A stretch of DNA of 64,000 bases from Phycisphaera sp. (GCA_020639255.1 JACKGZ010000002.1:186001-250000); one strand, 5' to 3'; shown: positions 9,169-18,441, counted from the stretch's first letter. The notes: generated by a model from the sequence alone, not told the origin. Made by a program: numbers and translations.

Positions 9169-9777
9169 CTAACCCTCCCAGCGCGTGGCGAGCGAGTGCT
9201 CGACGCCGAGCAGGTCGAGGATCTTGCCGACGGTGAAATCGACGATATCGCCCACGGTCATGGGCTTGAGGTAGAAGCCGGGGTTGGTGGGGCAGATGAT
9301 CGCACCGGCGAGCGTGAGCGTGCGCATGTTCTCGATGTCGACGAGGGAGAGCGGCGACTCGCGGTGGCAGACGATGAGCCGGCGGCGTTCCTTGAGCGTC
9401 ACCATCGCGGCCCGTGTGAGCAGGTTGCTGCCTGAGCCCGTGGCGATCGCGCCCAGGCTGGTCGAGCTGCACGGGACGACGACCATGCCGTCGTGGAGGT
9501 AGCTGCCCGAGGCGATGAGCGCGCCGACGTCCTTGTTGGGGTGGCAGGTGAGCTTGTAGGCGAACGAGCCGTCCTGCTCGATGAGTTCGGGGAGCAGGGC
9601 TTCGGGCTCGATCTTTTTGATGCCCGCTTCTTCGTAGAGGAGGCGCTGGCCGTACTCGGAGACGACGAGGTGGACCTCGGCCCCGGACTGGAGGAGCAGT
9701 TCGAGCGTGCGGAGGGCGTAGGCCGCGCCGGAGGCGCCGGTGATGCCGACCACGAAGCGTTTGGGGCGTGTATCCAC
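9169..9777 (-). CDS. ubiX: UbiX family flavin prenyltransferase
   Basis: 202 residues from a GTG start, the usual size for the family. It makes prenylated FMN, the cofactor of UbiD-type decarboxylases, from reduced FMN and dimethylallyl phosphate. Visible motifs are the flavin-binding GITGASGAAYA at residues 11-21, the serine-rich CSSTSLGAIATG segment, LIVCHRESPLSLVDIENM and the NPGFY motif near the C-terminus. No UbiD is encoded in the window. It is divergent from the lipoprotein gene at 9926. Confidence 0.93.
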   Translation of the reverse strand: MDTRPKRFVVGITGASGAAYALRTLELLLQSGAEVHLVVSEYGQRLLYEEAGIKKIEPEALLPELIEQDGSFAYKLTCHPNKDVGALIASGSYLHDGMVVVPCSSTSLGAIATGSGSNLLTRAAMVTLKERRRLIVCHRESPLSLVDIENMRTLTLAGAIICPTNPGFYLKPMTVGDIVDFTVGKILDLLGVEHSLATRWEG

Positions 9778-9925
9778 GGCTGATGGTAGGGTCGCTCGGG
9801 GAGGGACTCTGGATTCACTGTTGATGCGTCGCTGCGTGGATCGACGCGGGGGCACACCCCGCCCGGGTCGCATAGAGTGGTGCGGCTCGGGGAATGAGCG
9901 CTGTTCAACTGTCTGGAGCGATGGG

Positions 9926-10600
9926 ATGAATCGACGGAATCGGCGGATCTTGGGTGTGTTGGCGGGTCTCATCGGTGGACCGGCTCTGCTCTGTGGGATG
10001 GGCGGGTGTCTGACGTACAGCAACTACCCGCCCGAGCCGGGCGTGACGTGGGTGAACGCGACAGACACGGCTTCGATCCGTGAGCCGATGGCCAAGGCCC
10101 TGAAGCACGTGATTGAGAAGGATCTTGCGACGCAGAAGAACCTGAACCTCCCCGCGTCGGGCTCGATCGTGGCGATCAACCTGCCCGGGGGCATCGCACC
10201 CGAGAGCTACCGCTGGGTGGCGGCCAATGCGCATCCGCGGGCCGAGGTGCTCAGCGAAACGACCGATCCGAATCTCCCGGTCTATCACATCGGCGAGGTA
10301 GCGATCCGTCACAGCCGCGTGCGAGTGGACGTGATCCGCCCGATCACGGGCCTGGAGCAGGGCGTCGCCGAGCCGGTGTATGTGGGCGTCGAGGTGCACA
10401 TGCGCGGGGCGACGGGAACGCGTCAGATCGAGCGCGACAGGCCGCGAGAGGTGGGGACACTGACGCCGCCCGAGCTGTTCACAATCGAGGACGTTCAGCG
10501 TGCGTACGACGCTCGTCGCCACCCGGTCGGTCAGGACGACGGGGCGGTCGAGGAAGCACCAGCCGAAGAGAGCCAGCCCGAGACCAGCGGCGAGGGGTGA
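9926..10600 (+). CDS. Predicted lipoprotein of unknown function
   Basis: 224 residues. The signal sequence ends in a lipobox-like LLCGMGGC around residues 16-23, so the protein is probably lipid-anchored. The mature part is mixed alpha/beta with no motif I recognise, and ends in an acidic Glu/Pro-rich tail (EEAPAEESQPETSGEG). Its stop overlaps the start of pyrB (TGATG), which implies co-translation; the pairing with a pyrimidine enzyme gives no clue to function. A GGAG sequence 9 bases upstream supports the start. Confidence 0.7.
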   Translation: MNRRNRRILGVLAGLIGGPALLCGMGGCLTYSNYPPEPGVTWVNATDTASIREPMAKALKHVIEKDLATQKNLNLPASGSIVAINLPGGIAPESYRWVAANAHPRAEVLSETTDPNLPVYHIGEVAIRHSRVRVDVIRPITGLEQGVAEPVYVGVEVHMRGATGTRQIERDRPREVGTLTPPELFTIEDVQRAYDARRHPVGQDDGAVEEAPAEESQPETSGEG

Positions 10601-11589
10601 TGCGGCGCAGAGTGGATCACGCCAGGCACTTCATCGAGCTGGCGGGGATGCCCCGCGAGCGGATTGTCGATCTCCTGCAATTGGCGCTCAGCTTTGATGA
10701 TGGCGCCGGGATGCCGCGCGAGGACGCCGAGCTGCGCAAGCGCCTGGCGGGCAAAAGTGTGTGCAACCTGTTCTTCGAGGAATCGACGCGCACGAGGGTG
10801 AGTTTCTCGCTCGCCTCGCGCCGGCTCGGCGCGGGCGTGACGAACCTGACCGCGCCGGGCTCGAGCATCGCCAAGGGCGAGACGCTCGTCGATACCGCGA
10901 GCACCGTCGAGGCCACGGGCGGCGACGCGCTCGTCGTGCGCAGCGGGGCGTCCGGGGCGGCGTATCACATCGCCCAGCACGTGAGCGTGCCCGTGATCAA
11001 CGCGGGCGACGGCACGCACGAGCACCCGACGCAGGGCATGCTCGATGTGTACGCGATGTGTAGAGCACTCAAGGGCGGGCGTGAGAAGAGCTTCGATCTG
11101 TCGGGCGTGACGGTCGGGATCGTGGGCGACATCGTCAGCTCGCGCGTCGCGCGATCGGATATCGCGGTGATGACGCGGCTCGGCGCGCGTGTGATCTGCG
11201 TGGGGCCGGCGCCCCTCGCGCCAAGATCGCTCGAGATCCTCGGCTGCAGCGTGTCGAGCGATCTCGACGAGGTGCTGCCCGAGCTCGACGCGGTGCAGAT
11301 GCTGCGGATCCAGTTCGAGCGGCACGGCGGGGGAGGCGAAACCAAGCCGAGTTCGCCCCCGGGCGTGGGCTCGGTGCGGGAGTACCGCTCGCTGTACGCA
11401 CTCACCGAGGCGCGGGCGGCTTCGATGAAGGACGGGGCCGTGGTCATGCACCCGGGCCCGATCAACCGGGGACTCGAGCTCGACGGCCTGGTCGCCGACG
11501 GGCCGAGGTCGCTCGTGCGCAAGCAGGTCTCGGCGGGTGTGCTGGTACGGATGGCCGTCTTGGCGGATCTGCTCGGGGCCCGTTCGTAA
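10600..11589 (+). CDS. pyrB: Aspartate carbamoyltransferase catalytic subunit
   Basis: 329 residues. It condenses carbamoyl phosphate and aspartate in de novo pyrimidine synthesis. The carbamoyl-phosphate motif STRTR is at residues 62-66, HPTQ at 142-145 within GDGTHEHPTQGMLD, and HPGPINRG near the C-terminus marks the aspartate-binding side. Length and motif order are normal. The ATG overlaps the stop of the lipoprotein gene; an immediately preceding in-frame GTG could also be used. No pyrI regulatory subunit or pyrC is adjacent. Confidence 0.95.
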   Translation: MRRRVDHARHFIELAGMPRERIVDLLQLALSFDDGAGMPREDAELRKRLAGKSVCNLFFEESTRTRVSFSLASRRLGAGVTNLTAPGSSIAKGETLVDTASTVEATGGDALVVRSGASGAAYHIAQHVSVPVINAGDGTHEHPTQGMLDVYAMCRALKGGREKSFDLSGVTVGIVGDIVSSRVARSDIAVMTRLGARVICVGPAPLAPRSLEILGCSVSSDLDEVLPELDAVQMLRIQFERHGGGGETKPSSPPGVGSVREYRSLYALTEARAASMKDGAVVMHPGPINRGLELDGLVADGPRSLVRKQVSAGVLVRMAVLADLLGARS

Positions 11590-11720
11590 AATTTCCTGTC
11601 AGACAAGCAGTTTTAGTACGAATGCAGGAATTCTCCCCCTTGAGGCGATCTATTCTGCCGGCCCGGGCGTATAGGTTGGTGTGGGCGTGTTCTGCGTCCT
11701 GTCTCAGGCAGTTGGGAGTC

Positions 11721-12170
11721 ATGCGCGAGCTTACGGGGTCCAGGTCGGTCATCGCGATACTGATCGGGCTGTACGTGTGCGCGAGTCTGGCCGCGGTGCC
11801 CGTGCCGCGGTTCCTTGCCAGCGCATTCGACCTGAGCACCGCGGGGGCGACCGAGTCGGTCTGCACATGCGGGGCGGCCTCGGCCTGCTCGACCAGCGGC
11901 TCGTGCTGCTGCGCAGCCAAGGCGCTGGCGAATCCCGCGGCTCCGATTGCTTCTGATACGGAATCCCGCACCGGCCCGGAGGTGATGACCTTCGGGTGCA
12001 CGCCGCCGCTCAAGTGGTTCCTGGCGGCTGTTCCGGTGACATCGAACCACAGCGCGGTGAGCCGCGTTCTCGCCGATCACGATGGCGAGCGATTGATCGC
12101 GTATGAAGAGCCGACGCTCGGCTCGCGGTCGCTCGATGTGACAAGCCCCCCTCCCAAGCGTTCGGTCTGA
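11721..12170 (+). CDS. Exported cysteine-rich small protein
   Basis: 149 residues. The N-terminus has a signal-type hydrophobic segment (VIAILIGLYVCASLAA). It is followed after about 30 residues by a cysteine cluster, CTCGAASACSTSGSCCC (seven cysteines in 17 residues). The rest is polar with no recognised domain. The cysteines could bind metal or form disulfides after export. The start is supported by GGGAG 7 bases upstream. It lies 83 bases before a pseudopilin gene on the same strand. I recognise no family. Confidence 0.55.
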   Translation: MRELTGSRSVIAILIGLYVCASLAAVPVPRFLASAFDLSTAGATESVCTCGAASACSTSGSCCCAAKALANPAAPIASDTESRTGPEVMTFGCTPPLKWFLAAVPVTSNHSAVSRVLADHDGERLIAYEEPTLGSRSLDVTSPPPKRSV

Positions 12171-12253
12171 CCTCCGCGTCCGTACCGACCTCACAACGCT
12201 CGCGGCCGTGCTGCGCCTTGTCTGCGTGGCCATAGCCGCTCGGGAGATTTCTC

Positions 12254-13015
12254 ATGTCACGCGCACAGACCTGTGCGAACCGAAGGCACGCCTTCACGCT
12301 CATCGAATTGCTCGTCGTCATCGCGATCATCGCGCTGCTCATCGGCATCCTGCTGCCCGCATTGGGCAAGGCCCGCACGCGGGCCAGGGGTGTGCTGGCG
12401 CTCTCGCGTCTGCGCGATCTCGGGATGGCGAGCACGAACTACTCGGACACCAATAAGGGGCGTATCCAGGTGACATCGCACTCGGCCGGTTTCGGTTGGC
12501 CGAACGGGATGCCCTGGAACTACGCGCTCTACGAGTATTTCACGGGCGAGCCATTCGACCCGACGGACCCTCCCGATGAGACGAAGTGGCTCTCGATCGT
12601 GAACGAGCACTACCGCTCGCCGCTCGATCGGCGTGAGCAGAAGCCGGGCGAGCGTCGTGTGACGCAGACCCCGATCAACAGCTTTGGTCAGAGCGTGTAC
12701 TTCGAGCTCAAGTGGCTCGAGATCGACCCGGCCCGCGCGGGCGACGAGAGCAGGCCCTACCTGTACTGCCGGTGCGCAGCGAGACCCGCCGAGACGATCG
12801 TCTTTGCGGATCTCGACGAGGAAGCGGACGAGCCGGACCATCACATGGCGCACTTCTGGAAGAACTTCCAGGCCGACAACGAGAGCGTCGCGATGGATCG
12901 GTTCGAGCCCGGCGAGGGGTATGTCTTCCTCGACGGGCACGCGGAGGTCAAGAAGTACGAGGACACCTTCAACCCCGAGCGCAAGAAGGATCTCTGGGAT
13001 CCTCGCGGCTGGTAA
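12254..13015 (+). CDS. Type II secretion-like pseudopilin
   Basis: 253 residues. The N-terminus is a class III prepilin signal: RRHAFTLIELLVVIAIIALL, with cleavage expected before the Phe and the essential Glu at +5, followed by the hydrophobic assembly helix and KARTRAR. Near the C-terminus, FLDGHAEV resembles the end motif of the large planctomycete family of DUF1559-like pseudopilins (H-x9-DG group). Such proteins form secretion pseudopili or are surface-displayed. No secretion ATPase or prepilin peptidase is nearby, which is typical of these scattered planctomycete genes. Confidence 0.85.
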   Translation: MSRAQTCANRRHAFTLIELLVVIAIIALLIGILLPALGKARTRARGVLALSRLRDLGMASTNYSDTNKGRIQVTSHSAGFGWPNGMPWNYALYEYFTGEPFDPTDPPDETKWLSIVNEHYRSPLDRREQKPGERRVTQTPINSFGQSVYFELKWLEIDPARAGDESRPYLYCRCAARPAETIVFADLDEEADEPDHHMAHFWKNFQADNESVAMDRFEPGEGYVFLDGHAEVKKYEDTFNPERKKDLWDPRGW

Positions 13016-13108
13016 GCCGGGCTCGGCCAACCTTTCAAATTTGTATGACCCATTTGTTTGATCAATCGCGGATTGAACCCCGCTGAAGAAGAGAAAGAGA
13101 AATCTGAT

Positions 13109-13726
13109 ATGAACACGACCAAAGCAATGATTGCCGCTACCGCCACCTTCGCTACATGCGCCGCTGGTGCGCAGACCTGGCCCCAGTTCGAAAACCCGAT
13201 GGTCCACGTGATGATCGCGTTCGACGGCACGGATCTGACCGCGCACACCGACAGCACCCCGCTGGCGATGATCAACTACGGCGACATGCACACCGCTCCC
13301 GCGGACGTGCTGGACGGGAAGTACATCTCGAGCCAGTACGGCTTCCTCGCCGACGGATTCATCACGCTGCCGCAGGACGCGGCGATCTGGATCGAGATGA
13401 CCAGCGCCTCGGCGGGCATCGAGGCGTACGAGGGCGGCATGCGCATGATGCGTCAGAACCACACCTACGCGCCGATGTTCGGCACCGCCGGCTCGGACGC
13501 CGCGTGGAAGTGGGGCGGCACGATGCATCACCCCTGGTTCGCCGCGGCGAACGAGGGTTCGTACTCGATGGTTGTCAATCTGTACATCGGCGACGCGGCC
13601 ACGGGCGCGCCGCTCTCGGGCTTCGGCTCCGAGAGCGTCACGCTGAGCTGGCAGACCGTGCCCGCCCCGGCGTCGGCGGCGTTGTTCGGCCTTGGTGGTC
13701 TTGTTGTGTCGCGCCGCCGCCGGTAA
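13109..13726 (+). CDS. Exported protein with PEP-CTERM-like sorting tail
   Basis: 205 residues. A signal peptide ends around ATCAAGAQ. The body has no recognised enzyme motif but aligns with the next gene over most of its length: YGFLADGF, SYAP/TYAP-type and WGGxM segments recur in order. The C-terminus is VPAPASAALFGLGGLVVSRRRR in character: a VPAP start, one hydrophobic span and an arginine run, as in PEP-CTERM proteins that are processed by exosortase. The neighbour instead ends in a dockerin. The start has a purine-rich leader (AAGAAGAGAAAGAG). No exosortase gene is present in the window. Confidence 0.8.
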   Translation: MNTTKAMIAATATFATCAAGAQTWPQFENPMVHVMIAFDGTDLTAHTDSTPLAMINYGDMHTAPADVLDGKYISSQYGFLADGFITLPQDAAIWIEMTSASAGIEAYEGGMRMMRQNHTYAPMFGTAGSDAAWKWGGTMHHPWFAAANEGSYSMVVNLYIGDAATGAPLSGFGSESVTLSWQTVPAPASAALFGLGGLVVSRRRR

Positions 13727-13747
13727 TCACACAGAAAGGAGCGCGTC

Positions 13748-14458
13748 ATGAACATGCGCACGGCATTCGGTCTTGTTGCTTCGTTCTCGATCGCGGGCTC
13801 GGCGCTGGCCGACACGCCCCAGCTGGGCGGCTCGATGCTGCACCTGCTCGTGTCACAGAACGGGCAGTCGCTCGAGCTCGATTATGAGACGCCCGTGAGC
13901 GGGCCGGTGGAGCTGTTCCTGTACGACGGCGAGACCTACACGGGCCCGGCGAGCGTGCTCACCGGGACGTACTACTCGGGCCGCTTCGGCTGGCTCGCCG
14001 ACGGGTTCTTTGATCTGCCGGCGGGCTCGGGCGTGTTCGTCGAGAACCTCGGAACGAGCGAGGGGCTGAGCGCGTACGACGCGTTCAGCTACGCTCCGAT
14101 TCTCGGGACCGATGGCTCGTCCGACGTCTGGCAGTGGGGCGGCATGATGACCCACAACTGGTACTCGGCGATGGGGCCCGGTGTGTACAGCGCGACGTAC
14201 CGCGTGTACGTGGGCAACGCGACCACGCAGGAGCCACTGGCGGACTGGACGCCCGTCGAGCTCACGCTCGAGTGGGAGGTGCCGTTCGATTGCATCGCCG
14301 ACGTCAACGGCGACGGCATGCTGAGCCCGGCGGACTTCAGCGCGTGGGTCGGTGCGTTCAACACCGGCGCCCCGGGCTGCGACCAGAACGGCGACGGGTT
14401 CTGCTCGCCGGCGGACTTCTCGGCCTGGGTCGGCAACTACAACGCCGGCTGCGAGTAA
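13748..14458 (+). CDS. Exported dockerin-tailed protein, paralogue of the PEP-CTERM gene
   Basis: 236 residues. Signal peptide (SFSIAGSALAD), a body homologous to the gene just upstream (FGWLADGFFDLP, SYAPILGTDG, WQWGGMM), then a C-terminal dockerin-like module from about residue 182. The module has two EF-hand-type loops, DVNGDGMLSPADFSAW and DQNGDGFCSPADFSAW, and four cysteines (CIAD, CDQN, DGFC, AGC). In cellulosomes such modules bind cohesins; here the partner is unknown. GGAG 9 bases upstream sets the start, 21 bases after the neighbour's stop. Confidence 0.85.
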   Translation: MNMRTAFGLVASFSIAGSALADTPQLGGSMLHLLVSQNGQSLELDYETPVSGPVELFLYDGETYTGPASVLTGTYYSGRFGWLADGFFDLPAGSGVFVENLGTSEGLSAYDAFSYAPILGTDGSSDVWQWGGMMTHNWYSAMGPGVYSATYRVYVGNATTQEPLADWTPVELTLEWEVPFDCIADVNGDGMLSPADFSAWVGAFNTGAPGCDQNGDGFCSPADFSAWVGNYNAGCE

Positions 14459-14491
14459 GGCACGCTCGGAATCGGTGCGAATCGTGATATC

Positions 14492-14520
14492 AGCGGGGGC
14501 CCTCGGGCCCCCGCTTTTTT
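14492..14520 (+). terminator. Rho-independent terminator
   Basis: Perfect 11-bp stem AGCGGGGGCCC / GGGCCCCCGCT with a tiny loop, followed by TTTTTT. It closes the two-gene unit of tandem paralogues ending at 14458. Confidence 0.9.
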
Positions 14521-14565
14521 CGTGCGAGGGCGGGGCGTGCTGGTAGACTGCACGCGGAGGGCGTC

Positions 14566-15477
14566 ATGAAGAACTCATTCGCGGCGATTCTGATGACATC
14601 GGCTGCCGTCTCGGTTCACGCGCAGGGGGCCGAGGTGATCGTGTTCGGCGATTCGTGGGCGAATCGGCTCTCGGGGCCCTTGCGTCAGACGATCATCGAC
14701 GAGGGGCACCCGGAGATCGCGGTCCTGAACGAGGGTGTCGAGGGTGCTCGGGCGGACGAGCTGTCGTCGAGCGATCCGTCGATCGGGTTGCCGTATATCG
14801 AGGGTGTGCTGCTGGCGAACCCCGATGCGCGGATCGTGCATCTGTCGATCGGCGGGAACGATCTCTTCGACGGCATCCTGTTCATCAACAACCAATCGAT
14901 CGTGAACAGCCTGCTGAACCGCGTCGTGGGCGACACCGAAGACATCGTGCGACATATGTTGGCCGTACGCCCGGACGTGGAGGTGTACCAGTCGGGCTAC
15001 GACTTCCTTCGACCGATCCTGTTCTTCGACCCGGCGCGCGTCAACGAGGTGATGCTCGACCTCGACAGTCGGCTCTACGCGCTGGCGGACACGATCCCCG
15101 GGTACACGTACGAGGGGTACTACGGCTTCGCGCAGATCAACTACGGCATGCCCGAACTCGGGATCCCGCCGTTCGATCCGTCGCTGCCCGACGCGAGCCT
15201 GCCCAGCCCGGCCTCGACGTTCGTCGACGAGATCCACTACACGCCCGCGGTGTACGAGGTCTTCGCGGACGATCTGTATGTCTCGTTCTACGAGGAGCGG
15301 CTCGACACGGCGTGCATCGCCGACGTCAACGGCGACGGCATGCTGAGCCCCGCCGATTTCAGCGCGTGGGTCTCGGCGTTCAACGCGATGGCGCCGGCGT
15401 GCGACCAGAACGGCGACGGGGCCTGCTCCCCTGCGGACTTTTCGGCTTGGGTGAGCAACTACAACGCGGGTTGCTAA
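14566..15477 (+). CDS. Secreted SGNH/GDSL-like hydrolase with dockerin
   Basis: 303 residues. Signal peptide ending near VHAQG. The SGNH hydrolase blocks are visible: FGDSWA with the nucleophile Ser30, SIGGND with Asn98, and DEIHYT near residue 230, which supplies the Asp-x-x-His pair. Such enzymes are esterases or lipases acting on acyl groups, often on polysaccharides. The C-terminal 55 residues are the four-cysteine dockerin-like module. It probably acts outside the cell. The gene has its own upstream region after a strong terminator. The substrate cannot be told from the sequence. Confidence 0.85.
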   Translation: MKNSFAAILMTSAAVSVHAQGAEVIVFGDSWANRLSGPLRQTIIDEGHPEIAVLNEGVEGARADELSSSDPSIGLPYIEGVLLANPDARIVHLSIGGNDLFDGILFINNQSIVNSLLNRVVGDTEDIVRHMLAVRPDVEVYQSGYDFLRPILFFDPARVNEVMLDLDSRLYALADTIPGYTYEGYYGFAQINYGMPELGIPPFDPSLPDASLPSPASTFVDEIHYTPAVYEVFADDLYVSFYEERLDTACIADVNGDGMLSPADFSAWVSAFNAMAPACDQNGDGACSPADFSAWVSNYNAGC

Positions 15478-15624
15478 CACATTGCGTACACGGATAGACG
15501 GGTGGCGCATCTACCGCCAAATATCTAGGTCGATGTATTTATTCTGCCTCTCGTGTCTCCTGAGAGTGCACAGACACACCGTGACCCTCAGGGGGTAGAC
15601 GGCTCAATCACAAGGGGACTCACC

Positions 15625-17412
15625 ATGCGAAACACCACCAAGCTCATGCTCACCGCCGGCTTCGCCGCGACCTCTGGACTCGCAGGCGCCCAGGTGATCA
15701 CTGTCAATACAGCAAGCGACACCGTCGACTTTAGTGGTGCTCAGCAGGTCGCCGACCTGCCGGGGCCGGATGGCGTTGTCTCGCTCCGTGAAGCCGCCCT
15801 CGCGTCTGACAACACGCCCGGTGTGCAGACAGTCGGGTTCGATGTCCCACAAGGCGAGTGGGCCTTTCAATTTATTTACCCGGGTCGCGCCGTCCTGAAT
15901 CCGTTCCTACTTCGATTCTTTGAGCCCGTGATCATCGACGGCACCACGCAAACGGCGGCCACGGGCGACACCAACCCGGATGGAGCCGAAGTCGTCATCA
16001 TGAGCGGGCTGATCACCATCGGCGACGACACCACTATTCGGGGCATCGATTCCTCAGCCATCTCCGTCAACGGCTCGAACAACACCGTCGAGCTCAACAC
16101 AGGCTTTACGAGCATCTCGCTCTTCGGCGGCTCGGGCAGCACCATCCGAAACAACACAATCACGGGCACCATCAAGCTTGACCGATCCAACGATAACACT
16201 GTCGTCGGAAACGTCTGTCAGCGTGTCCGCATTCAGGGTTTCGTCAGCGAATTCGGAACCGGTCCCATCACCGGCACGCGCGTCGGCGGGCCAAACCCCG
16301 AAGACCGCAATTACATCACCGGCTATGGCACGTGGAACAGCGAAGGTCTCCCTTCCGGCACAACCGTGGAGGTCTTCGACAACCAGGACACCGTCATCGA
16401 GAACAACTGGATCGGTACGCCCGACGGACTCACTCGCGGCAACGACGCTTCGTCCATCGGGGTCGGGTTCTACGGCACAAATAGCGGCGTGCTCGTCAAG
16501 GACAACCTCATCTCGGGCATTCTCGGTGTCGGCATGGGGCCGCACTACGCAGGTACACTCTGGGGCCGAGGCATCTATATCACAGGCACCGGCGGCGACA
16601 TCAACATCATGGGCAACACCATCGGACTCGATATCAACGGCCAGCCCACCCTCGGCAGCGTCTACGGCATCGATGTCGACGACTACCCCGTCACATCCGT
16701 CCACGGCGTCACCATCGGCGACGCCAGCACCGGACAGGGCAACACCATCGCGGGCCATCGGTTCAACGGGATCTCCGTCAACTGGAACGTCTCGGCTGTC
16801 ACCATCTCGGGCAACAGCATTTATGCGAACGACGACCTTGGCATCGATCTCTTTGAGCTCGATGTCACGCCCTTCGGTGTCACCGCCAACGACGCGCAGG
16901 ACGCCGACACCGGCGGCAACAACCTGCAGAACTACCCCGTGCTCAGCAGCGCCGAGGCATCACCAACTCAGATCACGATCGCCGGCACACTCAACTCCAC
17001 ACCCAACGCCACCTTCACAGTCGAGCTCTTCGCCAGCTCTGTGTGCAACGACTCCGGTTTCGGCGAGGGTGAACGTTATCTCGGGCAGACTACTTTGCAG
17101 ACCAACGGCTCGGGTGACGCGTCCTTCAGTGTCGCACTCCCGGGCGAAATCGAAGCCGGCTGGGTCGCCACGGCTACCGCGACCGATTCCGAAGGCAATA
17201 CCTCCGAGTTCTCGGCTTGCCTCTCTGTGACGCAGGGTTCGGGCAATTGCATCGCCGACACGAACGGCGACGGCATGCTGAGCCCCGCCGACTTCAGCGC
17301 ATGGGTCTCGGCGTTCAACACAATGAGCCCCGCCTGCGATCAGAACGGCGATGGGGCCTGCTCGCCAGCCGACTTCTCGGCTTGGGTCGCCAACTACAAC
17401 GCAGGGTGCTGA
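15625..17412 (+). CDS. Secreted parallel beta-helix protein with dockerin
   Basis: 595 residues. Signal peptide (MRNTTKLMLTAGFAATSGLA). After it comes a SLREAAL motif, as in the CSLREA-type start of bacterial surface beta-helix proteins. Asn- and Gly-rich right-handed beta-helix repeats follow (GSGSTIRNNTITGTIK, DNTVVGN, IMGNTIGLDINGQ), then an Ig-like beta domain and the dockerin. Beta-helix proteins include polysaccharide lyases and adhesins; no catalytic residues are evident here. Ribosome site AAGGGG precedes the ATG. The 147-base upstream gap holds no other gene. Confidence 0.85.
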   Translation: MRNTTKLMLTAGFAATSGLAGAQVITVNTASDTVDFSGAQQVADLPGPDGVVSLREAALASDNTPGVQTVGFDVPQGEWAFQFIYPGRAVLNPFLLRFFEPVIIDGTTQTAATGDTNPDGAEVVIMSGLITIGDDTTIRGIDSSAISVNGSNNTVELNTGFTSISLFGGSGSTIRNNTITGTIKLDRSNDNTVVGNVCQRVRIQGFVSEFGTGPITGTRVGGPNPEDRNYITGYGTWNSEGLPSGTTVEVFDNQDTVIENNWIGTPDGLTRGNDASSIGVGFYGTNSGVLVKDNLISGILGVGMGPHYAGTLWGRGIYITGTGGDINIMGNTIGLDINGQPTLGSVYGIDVDDYPVTSVHGVTIGDASTGQGNTIAGHRFNGISVNWNVSAVTISGNSIYANDDLGIDLFELDVTPFGVTANDAQDADTGGNNLQNYPVLSSAEASPTQITIAGTLNSTPNATFTVELFASSVCNDSGFGEGERYLGQTTLQTNGSGDASFSVALPGEIEAGWVATATATDSEGNTSEFSACLSVTQGSGNCIADTNGDGMLSPADFSAWVSAFNTMSPACDQNGDGACSPADFSAWVANYNAGC

Positions 17413-17565
17413 CTGGGCATTACGGGCTGGCTATTGGGTGACTGATCCCGAACGGATAGCAGCTGTCGCATCATTCTGAGCCGACGATGTCAATATTGAT
17501 CTTGTGACAACCAATCTGCGATCGGTATTCTCGGTGGAGCCCAATACCGGGCGGAGGATACTTCG

Positions 17566-18336
17566 ATGAATGCTCAGGCTGGGAAGATCGTGGCCGCGGT
17601 GTGCTTCGGGGGTTTGGTTTCGGCTTTCCAGGTGGGCTCGTGCTCGGCGCAAACACTCATGCTCCAGCCGGCGTCGGCGAGCACGAACATGGGGCACTTC
17701 GGCACCTACGACCCCGTGTACGCCATCGATGAGTCGGGGCTCTCCGCGACGTATGTCTCGGGAGTGACGGAGTTTGATACGTTCGTCGCCTCGACACACA
17801 CCGTCAGCGGCGGATCCAGCTTCACGACGTGGTTCTCGCAGACCAGCACGACCGGCAACTTCGACTTCGACCTCGGCGGGTCGTTCTCGATCACGGCGAT
17901 GGCGATCTGGGCCGACCCGCAGGGCATCGGGCAGACCGTCAACGAGTTCACCCTGCTTGCCGACGACAACCCGGCGTTCACATCACCGACCAATCTTGGG
18001 ACGTTTAGCGCCAACGACGGCAGCCCGAACCCGACGAACTTTGGGCAGGCCTTCACGTTCACGCCGACCGTGGCGTCGTACGTGCGCATGGTGATCATCT
18101 CGAACCACGGCAGCTCGCTCACGACGGGATTTGTCGAAGCGGCGTTCGGCGTGGGCGAGGGTGAGGAACCCTGCCTGGCCGATACCAACGGCGACGGCGT
18201 CGTGAGCCCGGCCGATTTCAGCGCCTGGGTGGCCGCGTTCAATGCGATGAGCCCGGCGTGCGACCAGAACGGCGACGGCTCCTGCACGCCGGCGGACTTC
18301 TCGGCGTGGGTCGCCAATTACAACGCGGGGTGCTAA
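17566..18336 (+). CDS. Secreted discoidin-like (F5/8-type) protein with dockerin
   Basis: 256 residues. Signal peptide ending around SCSAQT. The body has the character of a discoidin or F5/8 type C-like beta-sandwich: STTGNFDFDLGGSFSITAMA in the core and VASYVRMVII towards its end, a fold often used for carbohydrate binding. The dockerin-like module follows from about residue 203. GGAGG lies 8 bases before the start, just after a small hairpin (CGGTATT...AATACCG). Family assignment rests on pattern only; the dockerin is certain. Confidence 0.75.
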   Translation: MNAQAGKIVAAVCFGGLVSAFQVGSCSAQTLMLQPASASTNMGHFGTYDPVYAIDESGLSATYVSGVTEFDTFVASTHTVSGGSSFTTWFSQTSTTGNFDFDLGGSFSITAMAIWADPQGIGQTVNEFTLLADDNPAFTSPTNLGTFSANDGSPNPTNFGQAFTFTPTVASYVRMVIISNHGSSLTTGFVEAAFGVGEGEEPCLADTNGDGVVSPADFSAWVAAFNAMSPACDQNGDGSCTPADFSAWVANYNAGC

Positions 18337-18400
18337 GTTAGGCATCAATTAGCTGATAAACTCATAGCTATTGGGAACCACAATCTTTGGCGTGAGTCCA

Positions 18401-18435
18401 ATCTCCATCTCAACCACTCGGTTGAGCTTGGAGAT
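18401..18435 (+). promoter_or_regulatory. Hairpin covering the ribosome site of the FG-GAP gene
   Basis: ATCTCCA and CTCAACC pair with GGTTGAG and TGGAGAT around an ACTC loop, giving two 7-bp helices separated by a small internal loop. The GGAG of the only visible ribosome site (18430-18433) is in the 3' arm, and the ATG is at 18442, so the structure would hide the site until it opens. Confidence 0.5.
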
Positions 18436-18441
18436 CCACCA

